A stretch of 64,000 bases of DNA from Rusavskia elegans (Eukaryota; Ascomycota; Lecanoromycetes; Teloschistales; Teloschistaceae), in NCBI GenBank assembly GCA_011316305.1, contig SAUG01000006.1, positions 1 through 64,000 of the forward strand. Reading direction: 5' to 3'. Below, in pieces: positions 1 to 11,240 of this stretch. The notes under the pieces are model-generated. The model did not search any database, was not told the DNA's origin, and saw only the letters and a list, made by a program, of their open reading frames with translations. The translations under genes were made by a program, and so were the position numbers. Each line of letters starts with the position of its first letter. Position 1 is the stretch's first letter.

Positions 1-1423
1 TCTACTCCTATCTTCAATAGGAAGCAGGTGATACAAAGACAATCAGCTGTTTGCATCCAAATCAACAATTCGCGACTGACGCCAGCGCCATACCGGTCGC
101 TCGAGTTTCCAGTGACCATACTTCAGCTGCGTAGACCCAGGCGACTGGAGCCAGAGTAAGAGCATATACTATGATAAGCAGATAGGAGAAGGCAATGACC
201 ACATGCGACGGGTGCCCGGTGACTTGAATAATGACGTTCTCGTTTCCCCCAACGCCTCCTGGAACGTAGCTTCCATAGCTTCCCAGAACACCTCCAACAA
301 CGAATTGGCAAATGCCCATGCCGATGGCTCCGTAGATCAGCAGAGGTCGTCGCCCAGTCTTGTCAATAAAGAAGAACACGATCGATGTAAACACAATGAA
401 CAGTGCGTACTGGACGCCGGATGATATCAGGTTGATGTTGCCGCTAAGACCAGCCATCTGGAATACGTACACGACATAGTACGTCATAACCTATTGAATG
501 AATGAGGCACATATCTATGAGGGGTGAAGAGGGTCTTTGTCAACATACATTCGCACCAGAGAGCTGTTGCCAGGCCTGCACACTCATGCCAGCGAAGGTG
601 CGTCTCCACATACCATTCTTGACGAATCTGCGCCAGCCACTGTATGGAGCTTCTCGCTCTGCGGCAAGAATTGTGGTTATCTCCTCCCACTCGGCAATGA
701 CGAGAGGATCATCTGTCCTTCCGCTAGCTTGAATGCGAGCAAGGACGTCGATAGCCTTGTCCACTCGCCCGACCTTGGCGAGCCAACGCGGGGAGCGAGG
801 AAGGAAGGGGATGCCGAGCATGAGGACAACGGCGGGGACAAATTGGGTCCCCCATGCCGTGCGGAACGATGCATCCCCTGCAATGAAGGAACAGCCGTAG
901 CCGATGAAAAACATAATCAAGATACCCCACTCAATCGCCAACTGCTGGATGACGATGATCGAACCTCGCTTTTCTTTTTTGGCAATTTCGGCCAGGTAGA
1001 CGGGGACCTGGGAGGAAGTAATACCGACACAAACTCCGTTCAGTATACGACCGGCAATCAGCATGCCATAGCCGTTACAAGCAACCTGTATCGCTGTACC
1101 GGCAAGCCACCAAAGACAGGCCGAAAAGATTGCATCTCGTCGACCGATTCTGTCGGACAAGGGACCGGCGAAAAGTGCACCCACGATTGAACCAGCTGCC
1201 AGAGCGGAGCCTATGGCGCCCTGTACAACTCCGTGCGGGTCGTCGAAATAATCCACATATTGATCGGTTCCGATAATGGCTGACATCGAGGAGATGTCGA
1301 ATCCGAAACTAAACTGGTGAGCACACGAGCAATCATCCAGCGGGCCTCCGAGACTCACAGCATGCCTCCGACAGTAGAGATGATGGCAAGGAAATAGGTA
1401 TTGTATATCTTTGGCAGTTCCAT
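1..1423 (-). CDS. MFS sugar (hexose) transporter, 3' end outside window
   Basis: Proton-coupled monosaccharide transporter of the MFS sugar-porter family, acting in the plasma membrane. The start is the ATG at 1423 (MELPKIYN), the usual opening of this subfamily. The first exon is 1359-1423, the second 549-1308 and the third runs from 490 to about 67. Introns are 1309-1358 and 491-548, both canonical and frame-preserving. Visible signatures are GGMLFGFDISSM in TM1, DRIGRR in loop 2-3, PVYLAEIA, PRSPRWLA (normally PESPRW), QQLSGANVM in TM7 and DKTGRRPL in loop 8-9. The third exon stops making sense after ...LASVAN, at a likely GT donor at 65-66, so the last membrane segments lie left of the window. 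The exact sugar cannot be read from sequence. No break is seen in the part present. Confidence 0.9.
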
Positions 1424-2257
1424 CTTGTAGCAGATGTCGGTTAGGTTGAGCAATATCAAGGCGGTCCAAGACCTCTGGTGTCCCTCTTTCACATCCGACG
1501 ACCGTAGGTACACAAGGAACAGAGCACAAAAAGCTGTGATGGAACGAAGGAGAATGAAGTATGGAAGGATGTAATTCAAGCCAATATTATCATAAGCTCG
1601 ATGCCCCAGATGGTATGACTGACCACATGGTCGAGCTTTCCCCTCATTTGCAATATAACATCAAACAATCACCGTTTATCCCTAACACCGCGCCGCGTTC
1701 CTTTTCCCCGCCCTGCGCTAGGGATCATCAGCATTGTGCGTGCATATGCCGGCGGTCCCTGGGTAGAGTAGACGAATTGGGCTCCTAAGCGTTCCGAAAT
1801 ACGAGACAATACTCGACTCATGTCAAACAGTAGTGGCTGGTATGAAGACGAACCCCTATCGTCACATTTCGATTTGCCGAAAGAAGTCCCGACCACTGAA
1901 GTCTGATCGACGCGTTGTTATTCCGTGCTACCATTTGATAGCGGTCCCAGCTGAAGAGTCAATGCAGTTCATAGTCAAATAGTACTGAGGAACAAAGGGG
2001 AGCATCGAGGGTGGTGGATACCAGTCATCGTAACGGTAACCTAAGGTTCGATACCAGTTCTTTACCTACATGATGGTTTAAAGCCGAATGACGACATGTC
2101 TTGCCGAAAGAGGCTAAAGTGGAGTAGATCGATCTAAGATCAACACCTCACAATTTTGACATCGTCGTGCTCTCCGATCCAAAAACTATAATCAAGGCTA
2201 GCGACTGGTCTTGTTCTCACCATGTGCTAGAAAGTATCAATTAGAGGTCGCGACACC
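1424..2257. other. Divergent intergenic region, no gene seen
   Basis: This 834-base spacer separates two divergently transcribed genes, the sugar transporter and the 1093-residue protein, so it should hold both promoters. I see only short open frames without family signatures, and no repeat or tRNA. The right-hand start at 2258 sits in a good fungal context (CACCATGGCG). Confidence 0.5.
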
Positions 2258-5200
2258 ATGGCGACCCAACACCCAGAAATCGAGAACAAGAGGCGCAAAC
2301 CATCCCTCGATACCAAACGCGATCCACGCCAACCTCGCGTGCCATCACGTCGATATCCTGTGTCGCAGCAAGCGCCCGTTTTCGAAACCGAAAGTCTTCT
2401 CAACACATCTAATGTTCAATCTCCCAGCCCAGCCAAATCCACCTTCCGCCCATCATCACATGCTCAACCTCGAAAGGCTTTCAGTTCCGGCAGGTCCTTA
2501 GCACCTACTTATGCCCCAACTCCTCGAAGGAATGACGAAAAGAGATCCCCTTCATCGCCTTCGTCCGCTGTCCACAATAAGCGACATTCGTCCTTGAAAC
2601 CTCGACCTACTCAGACTTCCCACCCTGCTCCAACATCGGCAAAGACCACGCACGAGTCGAGCGACAAAGCGCGCTTACAGACACCAAGTCCAGCCCGGGG
2701 ACGGCGGAACCCCATAGTCTCTCCTTCATCATCCGCTTCATCACCACCTCGAGGTTTGGCTGAGGCCTACCAGCGAATCGTGGACGAGGAGATCTTGGCG
2801 CATGAAGAAGCCATTGAAGACATGAACGGGTACTCCGACAGCCCTACCCCATCGGAGCACTCCTTGCATCAGGATGGCCTGGAGGAGGGCTATACAGAAG
2901 TCAATGAGTCGCCCATCTCACTAAAGGCATCGCGAAGAGCATCACCTCATCGTCCGATTGAAGGACTTGGATCCCAGAAGCCCAGCTTTCGTGACATATA
3001 CGAAAGTCTTGGTGACGCCGAAAATGATACTCAATCTTCCGCTCCAGAAAGTGTACATAGCGATCCGTCGCTCCCAGTAGATTCACAGCATGCCAAAGAT
3101 CTACGGAGAGTCAATGGTGCCATGAGAAGCGAACCGCAGATATTCCGCAAGGCACTTGTAGGTAACCGGGCGGGTCTCACTATAGAAAATCTAAAGCGCA
3201 ACAACAACAGCAGCGAATCTTTGGATAGTCCGTTCGCACCTAGTATCAGCAGTCGTGGATCAGATCCCTCATTCAACGTACCACGGCAGTGGGGTAGGAA
3301 AGCAAGGCCTGGAAATGATTGGCTGAGCCGCATCAACAGCAAGAGCGGCAGACTGACAGGAGACGTGCCTAAAAGGAGGATCTTGGACGAACCGAGTTTG
3401 CCCCCCGTTGGTCCACAAGATACTGGTAACAAGCTCGCCGCCGCAGCAGCCGAGGTGCCTCTACCATCAGGCGATGATGCAGTTTCGCAGGCAACGTCAT
3501 CCTCACGAAGTTCCACGCCTACAGCAGCAGTGCTGAGAGCAAAATCACGAGATAGGGTGCTCGAATGGGAGTCGGGGGATGATGATTTTACGGGCAGATC
3601 ACTGCAGATCTCTGATAGTCCGCCAATCAAAGTAAGAAACGCTACTCTCGGTAAGATCTTGGAGCAGGAGATCAGCACGGTCGCAAAAAGAGCCGTGACG
3701 ACTAATCGGCTGGGAGAGCTCCGTGAGAAGAGCTCTGCCGAGCAGTTGGGAAGGCGATCCCCAAGTCAGTCAAGGAAAGACGGTCACGATAGACCCGGCG
3801 ACCGAAGGCATCGTACGGAGAGTCTGCCACAGCGATCAACAAGTCAAGAGTTGAGAACACCTTCCAAACCAATGGAACTGCTTGGGCGCGGTGAGCCCGT
3901 GCCCGATACACCTGTGATCATATATAAAAGTGATACCAGTAGTGTTCGCGCCAACGAGGACAGTCTGGACGGCGAGGAATCTCGTGGCCCGACATCGCAA
4001 CGACCCAACCATCGGAGGGACGACTCTCATTCTCTTTTGCGACAGCTTGCACGAGCAACCAGTGCCAGCCCTAGTCCTTCAAGGGATAAATCCGACGAAA
4101 CGCCTCATGGTGAAGTCGATACCCAGACTGGGGAACCAAAGAGCGATCCAGGGCGAGAGTTCCAAAACCAACGGTCTGAACCAAGTAAAGTCGATGGTAA
4201 AACCCACCAGCCATCGTTACAAGTCGAAGTTGTTGAACATACAACTCCTCAACATCCAAAATCTAATGCATATCTGAAGACTCCAATGGTAACGGGCGCA
4301 TGGGTCGATACACCGCTGCCAACAGGTGGCCGAGGACCACCAATGCCAACCCCCAACATCGACGACAACGACACCAAGACCCTTCGTACTGATACACAGA
4401 AGCTTGCAACAGGCGACCTGATACGAAAGCTTAGTCCACATACAACGCGGCCCAAGATGCCGGATGAAGAACTGAAGAAGACGGCACCTCGACTTCCAAG
4501 ATCAGCTCTGGAATCCATCATCAATGCCGCCAAGGCAAAAGCTCTGGCAGGTGATCGACCGACTTCACCCGTGGATTCCCAAGAAGATCCTACCCTTCTA
4601 ATTGGCGAATCCACTATTTACTCTCTGGAAGAGCTAATGACCCACGACACAGACGTATCCGCACTTCTCGAACCATTACCTAACCTCTCTGGAAGCAATC
4701 CCGCTCCTATCCCCAAAGCGTCTGCATCAACCGAACCTCTTCTCCTTCAGGACAACGACAACGACTCCCGTCCTACCTCACCCGTCACCACATCCAAAAG
4801 CTACCTCACAGACCTCCAGCTCTCCACGTACCAGCTATCCCGACTCCGCAACCTTGTCCCCTCCCTCCGCGAAACCAAAAAAGGTCTCGCATCCCTCGAA
4901 CGTGCCGTCTCCGCCCCTGGGCCCTCCAAAGCCCTCACCACTCGACACAACAATAACAACAACATCAATGACAACACCACCACCGAAAACGAATGCACCG
5001 AAGCCGGCGAATTCCACGACTTCATCTGGCCCTGCTCCCGCTGTGGCTGTCCCGCCGGTGCCAGCAACCGAACCACCCTCCAGCAACAAAACCAACACAA
5101 ACCCTACGACTACGACTTCGACCTCGCTCGGATCTCGATCCCCATCCCTCGTCTCTGGCGCTGGCGCCAACCCGGTGATTGGCGCCCTCGCCTTACATGG

Positions 5201-5539
5201 CCCGGCGTTGTTCTCGCAACCTCGCTCTTCCTGTACATAGCCGAGCTGTGGGCGCGGGATCGGTATTGCCACAAGCTCTATGCCTCCACGATGATCGGAT
5301 ACGGCGTCGATATCGATGCTCCTCGGCCGCCATTCGTACTAGCCAAGGTTGTGTGGCGGAAATTGGGGATAGGTCTGTTAGTGGAGGTGGTGCGTTTCTG
5401 GGCCTCTGTACTTGGTTGGATCGTTGGGTTTGGTGGAGAAGGAGGGAGAGCGGGCCCGCTGCCGGTGAGTAGGGATCCGAAGATTCCGAGGCCTGAATGG
5501 GGGCCGGATTTGAGTATGATGGATGATGAGTATTTGTGA
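2258..5539 (+). CDS. Large disordered protein with two C-terminal membrane segments, function unknown
   Basis: Intronless frame of 1093 codons starting at CACCATGG. I do not recognise a named family. Residues 1 to about 870 are strongly disordered: rich in Ser, Pro, Arg and Lys with many SP/TP and RxxS sites, as in a heavily phosphorylated scaffold. About residues 855-890 look helical. A Cys-containing patch (WPCSRCGCP) follows near residue 925. Two hydrophobic stretches lie at about 978-998 (PGVVLATSLFLYIAELW) and 1035-1058 (IGLLVEVVRFWASVLGWIVG), separated by about 37 residues. The tail ends in an acidic MMDDEYL. A long cytoplasmic or nucleoplasmic arm anchored by a C-terminal hairpin would suit an ER or nuclear-envelope tether, but this is inference. 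Codon use and reading-frame integrity over 3.2 kb make it a real gene. Confidence 0.85.
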   Translation: MATQHPEIENKRRKPSLDTKRDPRQPRVPSRRYPVSQQAPVFETESLLNTSNVQSPSPAKSTFRPSSHAQPRKAFSSGRSLAPTYAPTPRRNDEKRSPSSPSSAVHNKRHSSLKPRPTQTSHPAPTSAKTTHESSDKARLQTPSPARGRRNPIVSPSSSASSPPRGLAEAYQRIVDEEILAHEEAIEDMNGYSDSPTPSEHSLHQDGLEEGYTEVNESPISLKASRRASPHRPIEGLGSQKPSFRDIYESLGDAENDTQSSAPESVHSDPSLPVDSQHAKDLRRVNGAMRSEPQIFRKALVGNRAGLTIENLKRNNNSSESLDSPFAPSISSRGSDPSFNVPRQWGRKARPGNDWLSRINSKSGRLTGDVPKRRILDEPSLPPVGPQDTGNKLAAAAAEVPLPSGDDAVSQATSSSRSSTPTAAVLRAKSRDRVLEWESGDDDFTGRSLQISDSPPIKVRNATLGKILEQEISTVAKRAVTTNRLGELREKSSAEQLGRRSPSQSRKDGHDRPGDRRHRTESLPQRSTSQELRTPSKPMELLGRGEPVPDTPVIIYKSDTSSVRANEDSLDGEESRGPTSQRPNHRRDDSHSLLRQLARATSASPSPSRDKSDETPHGEVDTQTGEPKSDPGREFQNQRSEPSKVDGKTHQPSLQVEVVEHTTPQHPKSNAYLKTPMVTGAWVDTPLPTGGRGPPMPTPNIDDNDTKTLRTDTQKLATGDLIRKLSPHTTRPKMPDEELKKTAPRLPRSALESIINAAKAKALAGDRPTSPVDSQEDPTLLIGESTIYSLEELMTHDTDVSALLEPLPNLSGSNPAPIPKASASTEPLLLQDNDNDSRPTSPVTTSKSYLTDLQLSTYQLSRLRNLVPSLRETKKGLASLERAVSAPGPSKALTTRHNNNNNINDNTTTENECTEAGEFHDFIWPCSRCGCPAGASNRTTLQQQNQHKPYDYDFDLARISIPIPRLWRWRQPGDWRPRLTWPGVVLATSLFLYIAELWARDRYCHKLYASTMIGYGVDIDAPRPPFVLAKVVWRKLGIGLLVEVVRFWASVLGWIVGFGGEGGRAGPLPVSRDPKIPRPEWGPDLSMMDDEYL

Positions 5540-6448
5540 TGAGTTGGTTGGAATTGGATACAGACCTGGGAAGTTGAGGAGTATTGGGGTCGTTTCGTTT
5601 CAGCGTAGGTGTTCTGGGAGTCCGTCGGCTAGGCAGTCGAAGCCAATGCGCTGTTTTGTTACTCCCTCATGTACCGACCGATCTTTGTCGGCCTTAGTGG
5701 CGGAGGGGAATGTGGATAGTAACGATGGTTCTCTCGGCTTTCATGTCGAGCATCAAAGTGATTGTGAAAAGCCATCGTGATACCCGGATAAATCAGACAT
5801 GTTCTCTAATACTAGAACCCTTTACAGTGTTGGAAGGAGAGTCTCCTATAAATCCTAGCAAAACTAGCAACTATATCTCCCTGTCATCGAACGTTGGTCG
5901 CAGTGCATGGCTTTTGTATTCCCTTCGTCTGCTAAAATGCGTGTTCCCTTTGCCCTACCAGACTCGTCAATGTCATGGCATGTCATATCACAGACCGATC
6001 GCTACGGAGAGGCGTACAACAGCCATAAACTCGATGAAGGATACCGTTCTATCGATTGCTCGGATATGAGGTGTAGGTGTGCAAATCCAAGTGACTCTTG
6101 CGAGAGAAACCCGTTGACTGGTAGGACCAACACGCCAGCAGACGAAGGGATAGCATCAAGCTGTCAGACCTGCAGCTATAGGTAGCCAGGGGCAAGGACC
6201 AGCCGGACCTACAGGGAATGCATAGTCATAGGATATCAAATTAGTATCTTGTCGATTCTGGGCTTTTGTCCAAGCTGCGGTTGGCATACTGTTGCTGTCA
6301 ACTGTCGAGCTCTTGTAGGTATTGTTAATGTAGCTCCATACAGCTCACTTTGACTTCTTCACTTCTTCCTCATATCGAACAAGCTTCAGCCGTTCCAGCG
6401 TCCGTCCAACCAGAGCAATCACTGTAAGCAATATCCATACCTGAATAC
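5540..6448. other. Convergent intergenic region, no gene seen
   Basis: A 909-base spacer between the 3' ends of the disordered membrane protein and the SAM-HMG-Zn2Cys6 regulator. The open frames here have no recognisable domain. I see no tRNA or repeat. It most likely holds two 3' UTRs. Confidence 0.45.
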
Positions 6449-9400
6449 TTAACGCTTTCCAGCTCCTTCGTTCCCCCCATAGAAGTCGTCGAGCTCGCTC
6501 ATCGTTGGGAAGAAACTATCCTGCCCCAACCCGAATAATTGATCCCAAGCGTTCGAGTTCAGATCACTGAACATGTTCTCCCCAATCCCCTGCTCTCTAA
6601 CAGTCATTGGAAAGCCCTCGTGCTGTATTTCGGATCCCGAGCCCGGTACTTCCTCTTGGCTCTGTCCCTTGGCCAGGGTGTCTCCAGATTCCAAGCTGGG
6701 GTCCTCCTTATCATCCGCAATCCTCGCACCGCTGACATCGCCGCCGAATTCCTGCGCCGCTCGGAGGAGCAGTCGGGACAGTGTAACCCAAGCACTGTAA
6801 GCCGGGCTGCTGGACAATCCCAACGCGTGCAGCCAATTGATCGCTTTGATGGCATCCGTCACGATGTCCGCCCCTGCAGCCGAGGTGCTTTCGGACTGAA
6901 ACGTGATTTCTTGGATCAGCACTGTTGTCGCGCGTTTCAGATGGTGGAAGCCCATCCACCACAACGGGCCTCGATAAATAACGCCCGGCTCAGGCTGATT
7001 GGGGATCAGGGCCAAGATGGCCCGCGCCGAAGTAACGCATCGATGCGCTGCAGCCGCGTTGATCGAACCGGAAAGATCGGACTGTCCGTCAATCCGTCGA
7101 TCGAGGCGGCAGAGACAGGGTCGGTTTATGAGGACACGTGTGCTGTGGAAAAACATGCCGATGGCGATGCGCGCTGAATCATGTTCGGGTCCTTGACGGC
7201 CCGGGTCCGTCTCGAAGGATAGGGACAGTTTGGTGTTCCACTTGCACGCCTTTTGATCGAGCTCTCGGATGGTTGATTGGAGTTCGGACCATTTGATATG
7301 TCGAATATGCGCGCTATACAACGCTGCAAGAACCAAATCGGCCAGGGAGCTCAATTCCACATATTGGAGGAAGGATGTTGAATCGGACGTCATAGGAGCT
7401 GGAGCGGCATGGGACGGCGAACCCTGGCAATGATGCTTGTCTGGGTCAATCAGCCCATCAGGGGGCAAGGTCGCGGTACAGTCCCGATCCCGCACCATGG
7501 ATGGGCGACCGGTAACGATAGCAACTGTGCGTTCAAGGGACAGGATAGACGTCCACATGCCCAAGCGGAGGTTTCTCTGACTCTCGGTCATGTCCGGTGT
7601 GCTATTGACGAGGTGCAATCCCAGAGCCTGTGCACACCGGACCCCGAGTCCGGCCAGGTTCCAAGCTCTTGCATGAGGCATCAGCTTTCAAGTCGATAAA
7701 GGTAGATCGTCGAGTTCGATCGCCAAACGGGAACATGACAAGGATCTGCTTACTTGTTGATATCATACATGATGAACATGTACAATCCGCCTAGTCCACA
7801 TAGTTGAACCTGTTCATAGGCCGAGGCTCCAAGAATGCAGGCATCGAGTATGGTGGCCTTCGCTCTTGCGAACCTCAGCAGACGAGACCTCTCATCTCTA
7901 ACCCATGGAGCGTGGGTCACGTAGGCATGGACTGCCCCAATGGCGAGCACGATGTGTAGCATAGTGACAAACATCGAAGTGGACCATCTACCGTTTTCTG
8001 TCGAAGCGAAGAATGCTTCATAAAACCACAGAAAATGACTTCGACTAACGATGGGAAAGACTGGGTGAACGGTGGTAAAGTATGCGTCTACGAAGGAATC
8101 TGCGCTGGCTTTCGTCGGCAGCTCGTATGGCTCAACATGCTCTTGGAACATCGATGCCCTGATAGGAGAGGTCGGGTTCAGATCTGTAGTAGTCGTTGGG
8201 ACCTGTTTGTTCCGTCTTCGAGGGCTGTCGTCGCCCGTTGGGTCGTGTCCAGTTCTGGGCTCGTCAGCGTCCGAGAGCTTAAGTTTATGCTTGATACGTT
8301 CCACCCAAGTATCCGAGGCGGTTTGGCCGAGAAACGAATGGATTCGTTCGGTTCCGTTTTCTCCTGCGAAGGTTTCTTCGTTGAGATGGTCTGTACTACC
8401 CATGGACCCCACGTTGGACGCATCGTCTTCACCGCCAGGGTCATCAGTTGAATCCTCCTTCGATTCATCCGGAGTTGTGCGGCTCGTCGAGCCACAGGAG
8501 ATGCTCTGAGCTTCTTCGGCCTGAGGAGACTAGGGTGAAAATCAGTTTTGAACTGGTTATTTAAGCCCGATGCTGGTACCGTGCGGAGTAAGTGACGGAT
8601 CTCACTCTGGTCATCCTCTCCCAACTTCGGCTGAATCCGTCTTAGTGTTCGCTCCCATAAATCCAATTTATCGACGGCGTTCACCAAGAGTCTATTGCTG
8701 TATGAGCGGACGAACGTTGGCAGTGCCGAGCAATGCATCGAAGACCATACATACCTCCGCTCCTTGTCACGAATCCCACCTGCATAGAAACAACCAAGAT
8801 TCGACTTGCGACAGCTCTCGCATGTTGGCATTCCGCCGTCACACTTGATCTTCTTCTTCTTGCATGATTCGCATGCAGTACCGTAACGCTGTGGATTGCT
8901 GGACTGCAATGAATGAACTGAAGCATAGCTCCCATCGGAGTTAGGCATCAAGCTCCTTTGTCGTTCAGAAATCGATGCCGACGGTAATGTAGTAGCCGGT
9001 CCGGGCGATGCAAGGTCTGGGTTGGGGGCACTACGCTTGAGAGCAGCCGCCTGGTGCGGATTTGAATGTGTCTGTACCTCATCTACCTCGTGGTACAGGT
9101 CGTTCGACGTAGACTTTCGTTTCTTGGACGACTGCGAAGCGTTGAACTCGATGAGATATTCCTGGTATTGACGGTGGGGATTGGCGTCTTGATATTTCAG
9201 TTTGTCAGCTTTATATTTGTCCCAGGCTCCACTCGTTGCCTGCTTCCAGCTGTCTCTGGCAGCGTCTGACATATCTTGCCATCGCTCTCCTGCAATTTTG
9301 GATTGCTCGGCGAATGATGGCGACTGCTCCTTCAAGTCGGCTCGCACAGAATTTGAGAAAAGGACACTACCCGACAGCGGACGTTGAGGGGCGTTGGGAT

Positions 9401-9677
9401 CTGGTTTTGGTTGATGGGTACATTGGCGTTTCGTGTCTAGTTTTGGAGATGGATGCAGGGCCTTGGGTGGCTGACTTTGATTCTTTCCCCTCAAGTTCAG
9501 CGTGTGGCCAATTTCTTGCTGCAAGCGTCGGCGATGGCCTCGCTTAACGTCGAGGTATTCCAAGTCACTTTCGGTGATATCAAGGATGGTCTCCCACGTG
9601 TCGAAGCCTGCATCGACGAGACGCTCATAGTATTGAAGCAATCCACAGGACGACAGACGAGACCTAAGCCCTGCCAT
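6449..9677 (-). CDS. SAM + HMG-box + Zn2Cys6 + fungal TF domain regulator
   Basis: Predicted nuclear DNA-binding regulator of about 1008 residues in four exons: 8755-9677, 8580-8697, 7754-8520, 6449-7667. Introns are 8698-8754, 8521-8579 (the acceptor could be 9 nt earlier, also in frame) and 7668-7753; the lengths sum to an intact frame. The start is the ATG at 9677 (MAGLRSRL). Domains: SAM at about residues 5-58 (LLQYYERLVDAGFDTWETIL); HMG box at about 93-162 (PDPNAPQRPLSGSVLFSN...GERW...W); zinc cluster at 269-296 with CX2CX6CX6CX2CX6C spacing (CESCKKKKIKC, CESCRKSNLGC); then a middle-homology region (DAYFTTVHPVFPIVSRSHF, WNLAGLGVRCAQALGLHL). SAM, HMG and the zinc cluster share one uninterrupted exon, so the fusion is not a modelling artefact. 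The third acceptor is the least certain: the chosen one keeps frame, while a nearby AG gives a stop. Target genes are unknown. Confidence 0.85.
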
Positions 9678-10309
9678 GGCATCTATCCTTGGAAGAAGCG
9701 GGGGTCTGACTGGCTGAATGCACACGACAAAAGTGAAACAATCTACTCTGAACAAGCAGAGGCCCGTAGTTGGACGACGGACGGATGTTCACAAGTCTTG
9801 AATTGTCCCATGTCGACCCCAGTGCCCGTAAGGAGAACTGGGTTCAGGTCCAGGTCCAGAACGCTGTGATTGTCCAAGGTTGACACAGCTCATAAAATGC
9901 ACCATTCAAGTCAAAGATAACTGGGGCTATAGTAGAGGGATGTGATATAAGATTACCTAACTTGTTACTTGCTGCAGAATCATTGGAAAATTAAAATTTC
10001 ATTCAAAGATGGCTGTTGTCCGAGGCTGGGTCCGAGAGTGTGACAGGACACGATAGAACAAACCGGCCTACCCAACAGTCGAGGCTCAGAAATTTAGAGT
10101 GTGCATCGTCTTGGTATTCATTTATGAAGATTGGTGATCCCTTATAGTTGCAGTCGAGCTGAGCTGGCATTTAGTAATAATCGAAGGGGATCGACGATAC
10201 TTTTCTTTCAGCATCACAAGATTGCTCTCATGAATGGAGCGTCTCGCTATTTTAAGGGTTTAGGCCAAAAAGGTGTGATCTTCGGACCCTGAGTCCCTGA
10301 CTCGTCAAC
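9678..10309. other. Upstream region of the regulator, no gene seen
   Basis: About 630 bases between the regulator start and the outer edge of the AT-rich block. Base composition is ordinary and I see no coding frame. It probably contains the promoter and 5' UTR of the SAM-HMG-Zn2Cys6 gene. An 8-bp inverted pair (TAGCCGTC at 10326, GACGGCTA at 10385) lies just inside the neighbouring block. Confidence 0.4.
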
Positions 10310-10415
10310 AATGTATCGAAAATAATAGCCGTCGGAATGATGGTACGCGTGGAAACCCTAAGATAAGGTTAAAGGTAAAAACTAGACGGCTAAGCTACAA
10401 GCGACGAGCGTTCTT

Positions 10416-10436
10416 CCCGAGGTCCTTAGTGGGCTT
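10416..10436 (+). repeat. Left inner part of inverted repeat flanking the AT block
   Basis: Contains CCCGAGG and, one base later, CCTTAGTGGGCTT. Both motifs recur in inverted order at 12976-13006, with 11 extra bases between them. Similarity appears to extend outward to about 10310 with many indels and transitions. Confidence 0.55.
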
Positions 10437-11123
10437 TGCAAGGTTTACAATACTGTGGATGAACGGTTTATAGACGGTTTATTACAAGATACTGTGCCAG
10501 TTTTTTCGAAGTATCTCGAAAACGCAATAATTGAACGCAATATACTGGCGAGCGTAATGAAATTCTATTAATCGACAATTTTATATAAATTGACGTCTAT
10601 TCTATTTCTATATACGCGTTTAGATATTGAAAAAAAATACGTTTTTTAAAATTTATATTTTAAAATTTTTTCGAAAATTTTAGCTATTTTTAAAGTTTAT
10701 AAAACGTAAAAATTTTTATAAAAATTTTTAATTTTCTATAGATAATTAGCTAATTTATAAAAAAAAAACCTAAAAAAAAAATATATTAAATAAAACTATT
10801 AAAAAACGTTTATATATACGATTAATTATTCGGATTTTGATTTTAATCTTTTACGATTTTAACGTTAGAAACGTTAAACCGATCAGATTACGTAATTATT
10901 TGGTATTCAAATATTTTATCGAGAATTTAAATTAAAAATTCCCGAAAGAACTAGATCTAAACTAAAATCTAGAGGGAAATCGTAATCTATTTAATTTTAA
11001 TTAACCTAATTTTCTTTAATCGATCGGGCTAGGCCGAGACGATTTACTATCTAGTTTTTCTATATTTTAAAATTCTATAAACATCGACTAGGATCGATAG
11101 AAAAAATTTAAATATTAAATTAG

Positions 11124-11240
11124 CTTTCGAAGGATTCGAACCTCCGACCCGTCGGATTAATTCCGTTAACTCCGAAGAACGCTGGATCCGCCGGGCTTCC
11201 AGGTCACGTAACGTTGCTACTACGCCACCCAGGCCATTAA
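11124..11240 (-). other. tRNA-like segment with A and B boxes, unmutated within the AT block
   Basis: Read on the minus strand, the segment has an A-box-like GGTGGCGTAGTAGC (11216-11229) and a perfect B box GGTTCGAATCC (11132-11142), about 75 nt apart. The T-arm folds as GGAGG/CCTTC around a 7-nt loop, and CTGGA/TCCAG can form a central stem. I cannot form a 7-bp acceptor stem, so it is not a standard tRNA. It fits a tRNA-derived Pol III unit, such as a SINE head or a type II tRNA relic. Unlike its surroundings it is GC-rich and keeps CpA (GGTCACG, GCCACCC), so it escaped or postdates the mutation of the block. Confidence 0.5.

Noticed and set aside
3031..3678. 215-codon open frame on the minus strand inside the disordered protein gene
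   Set aside because: It lies antisense to a 3.2-kb continuous frame and has only Ser/Leu-rich shadow composition with no domain.
11124..11240. A complete functional tRNA gene
   Set aside because: No 7-bp acceptor stem can be formed and the A-to-B box distance exceeds that of an ordinary tRNA.
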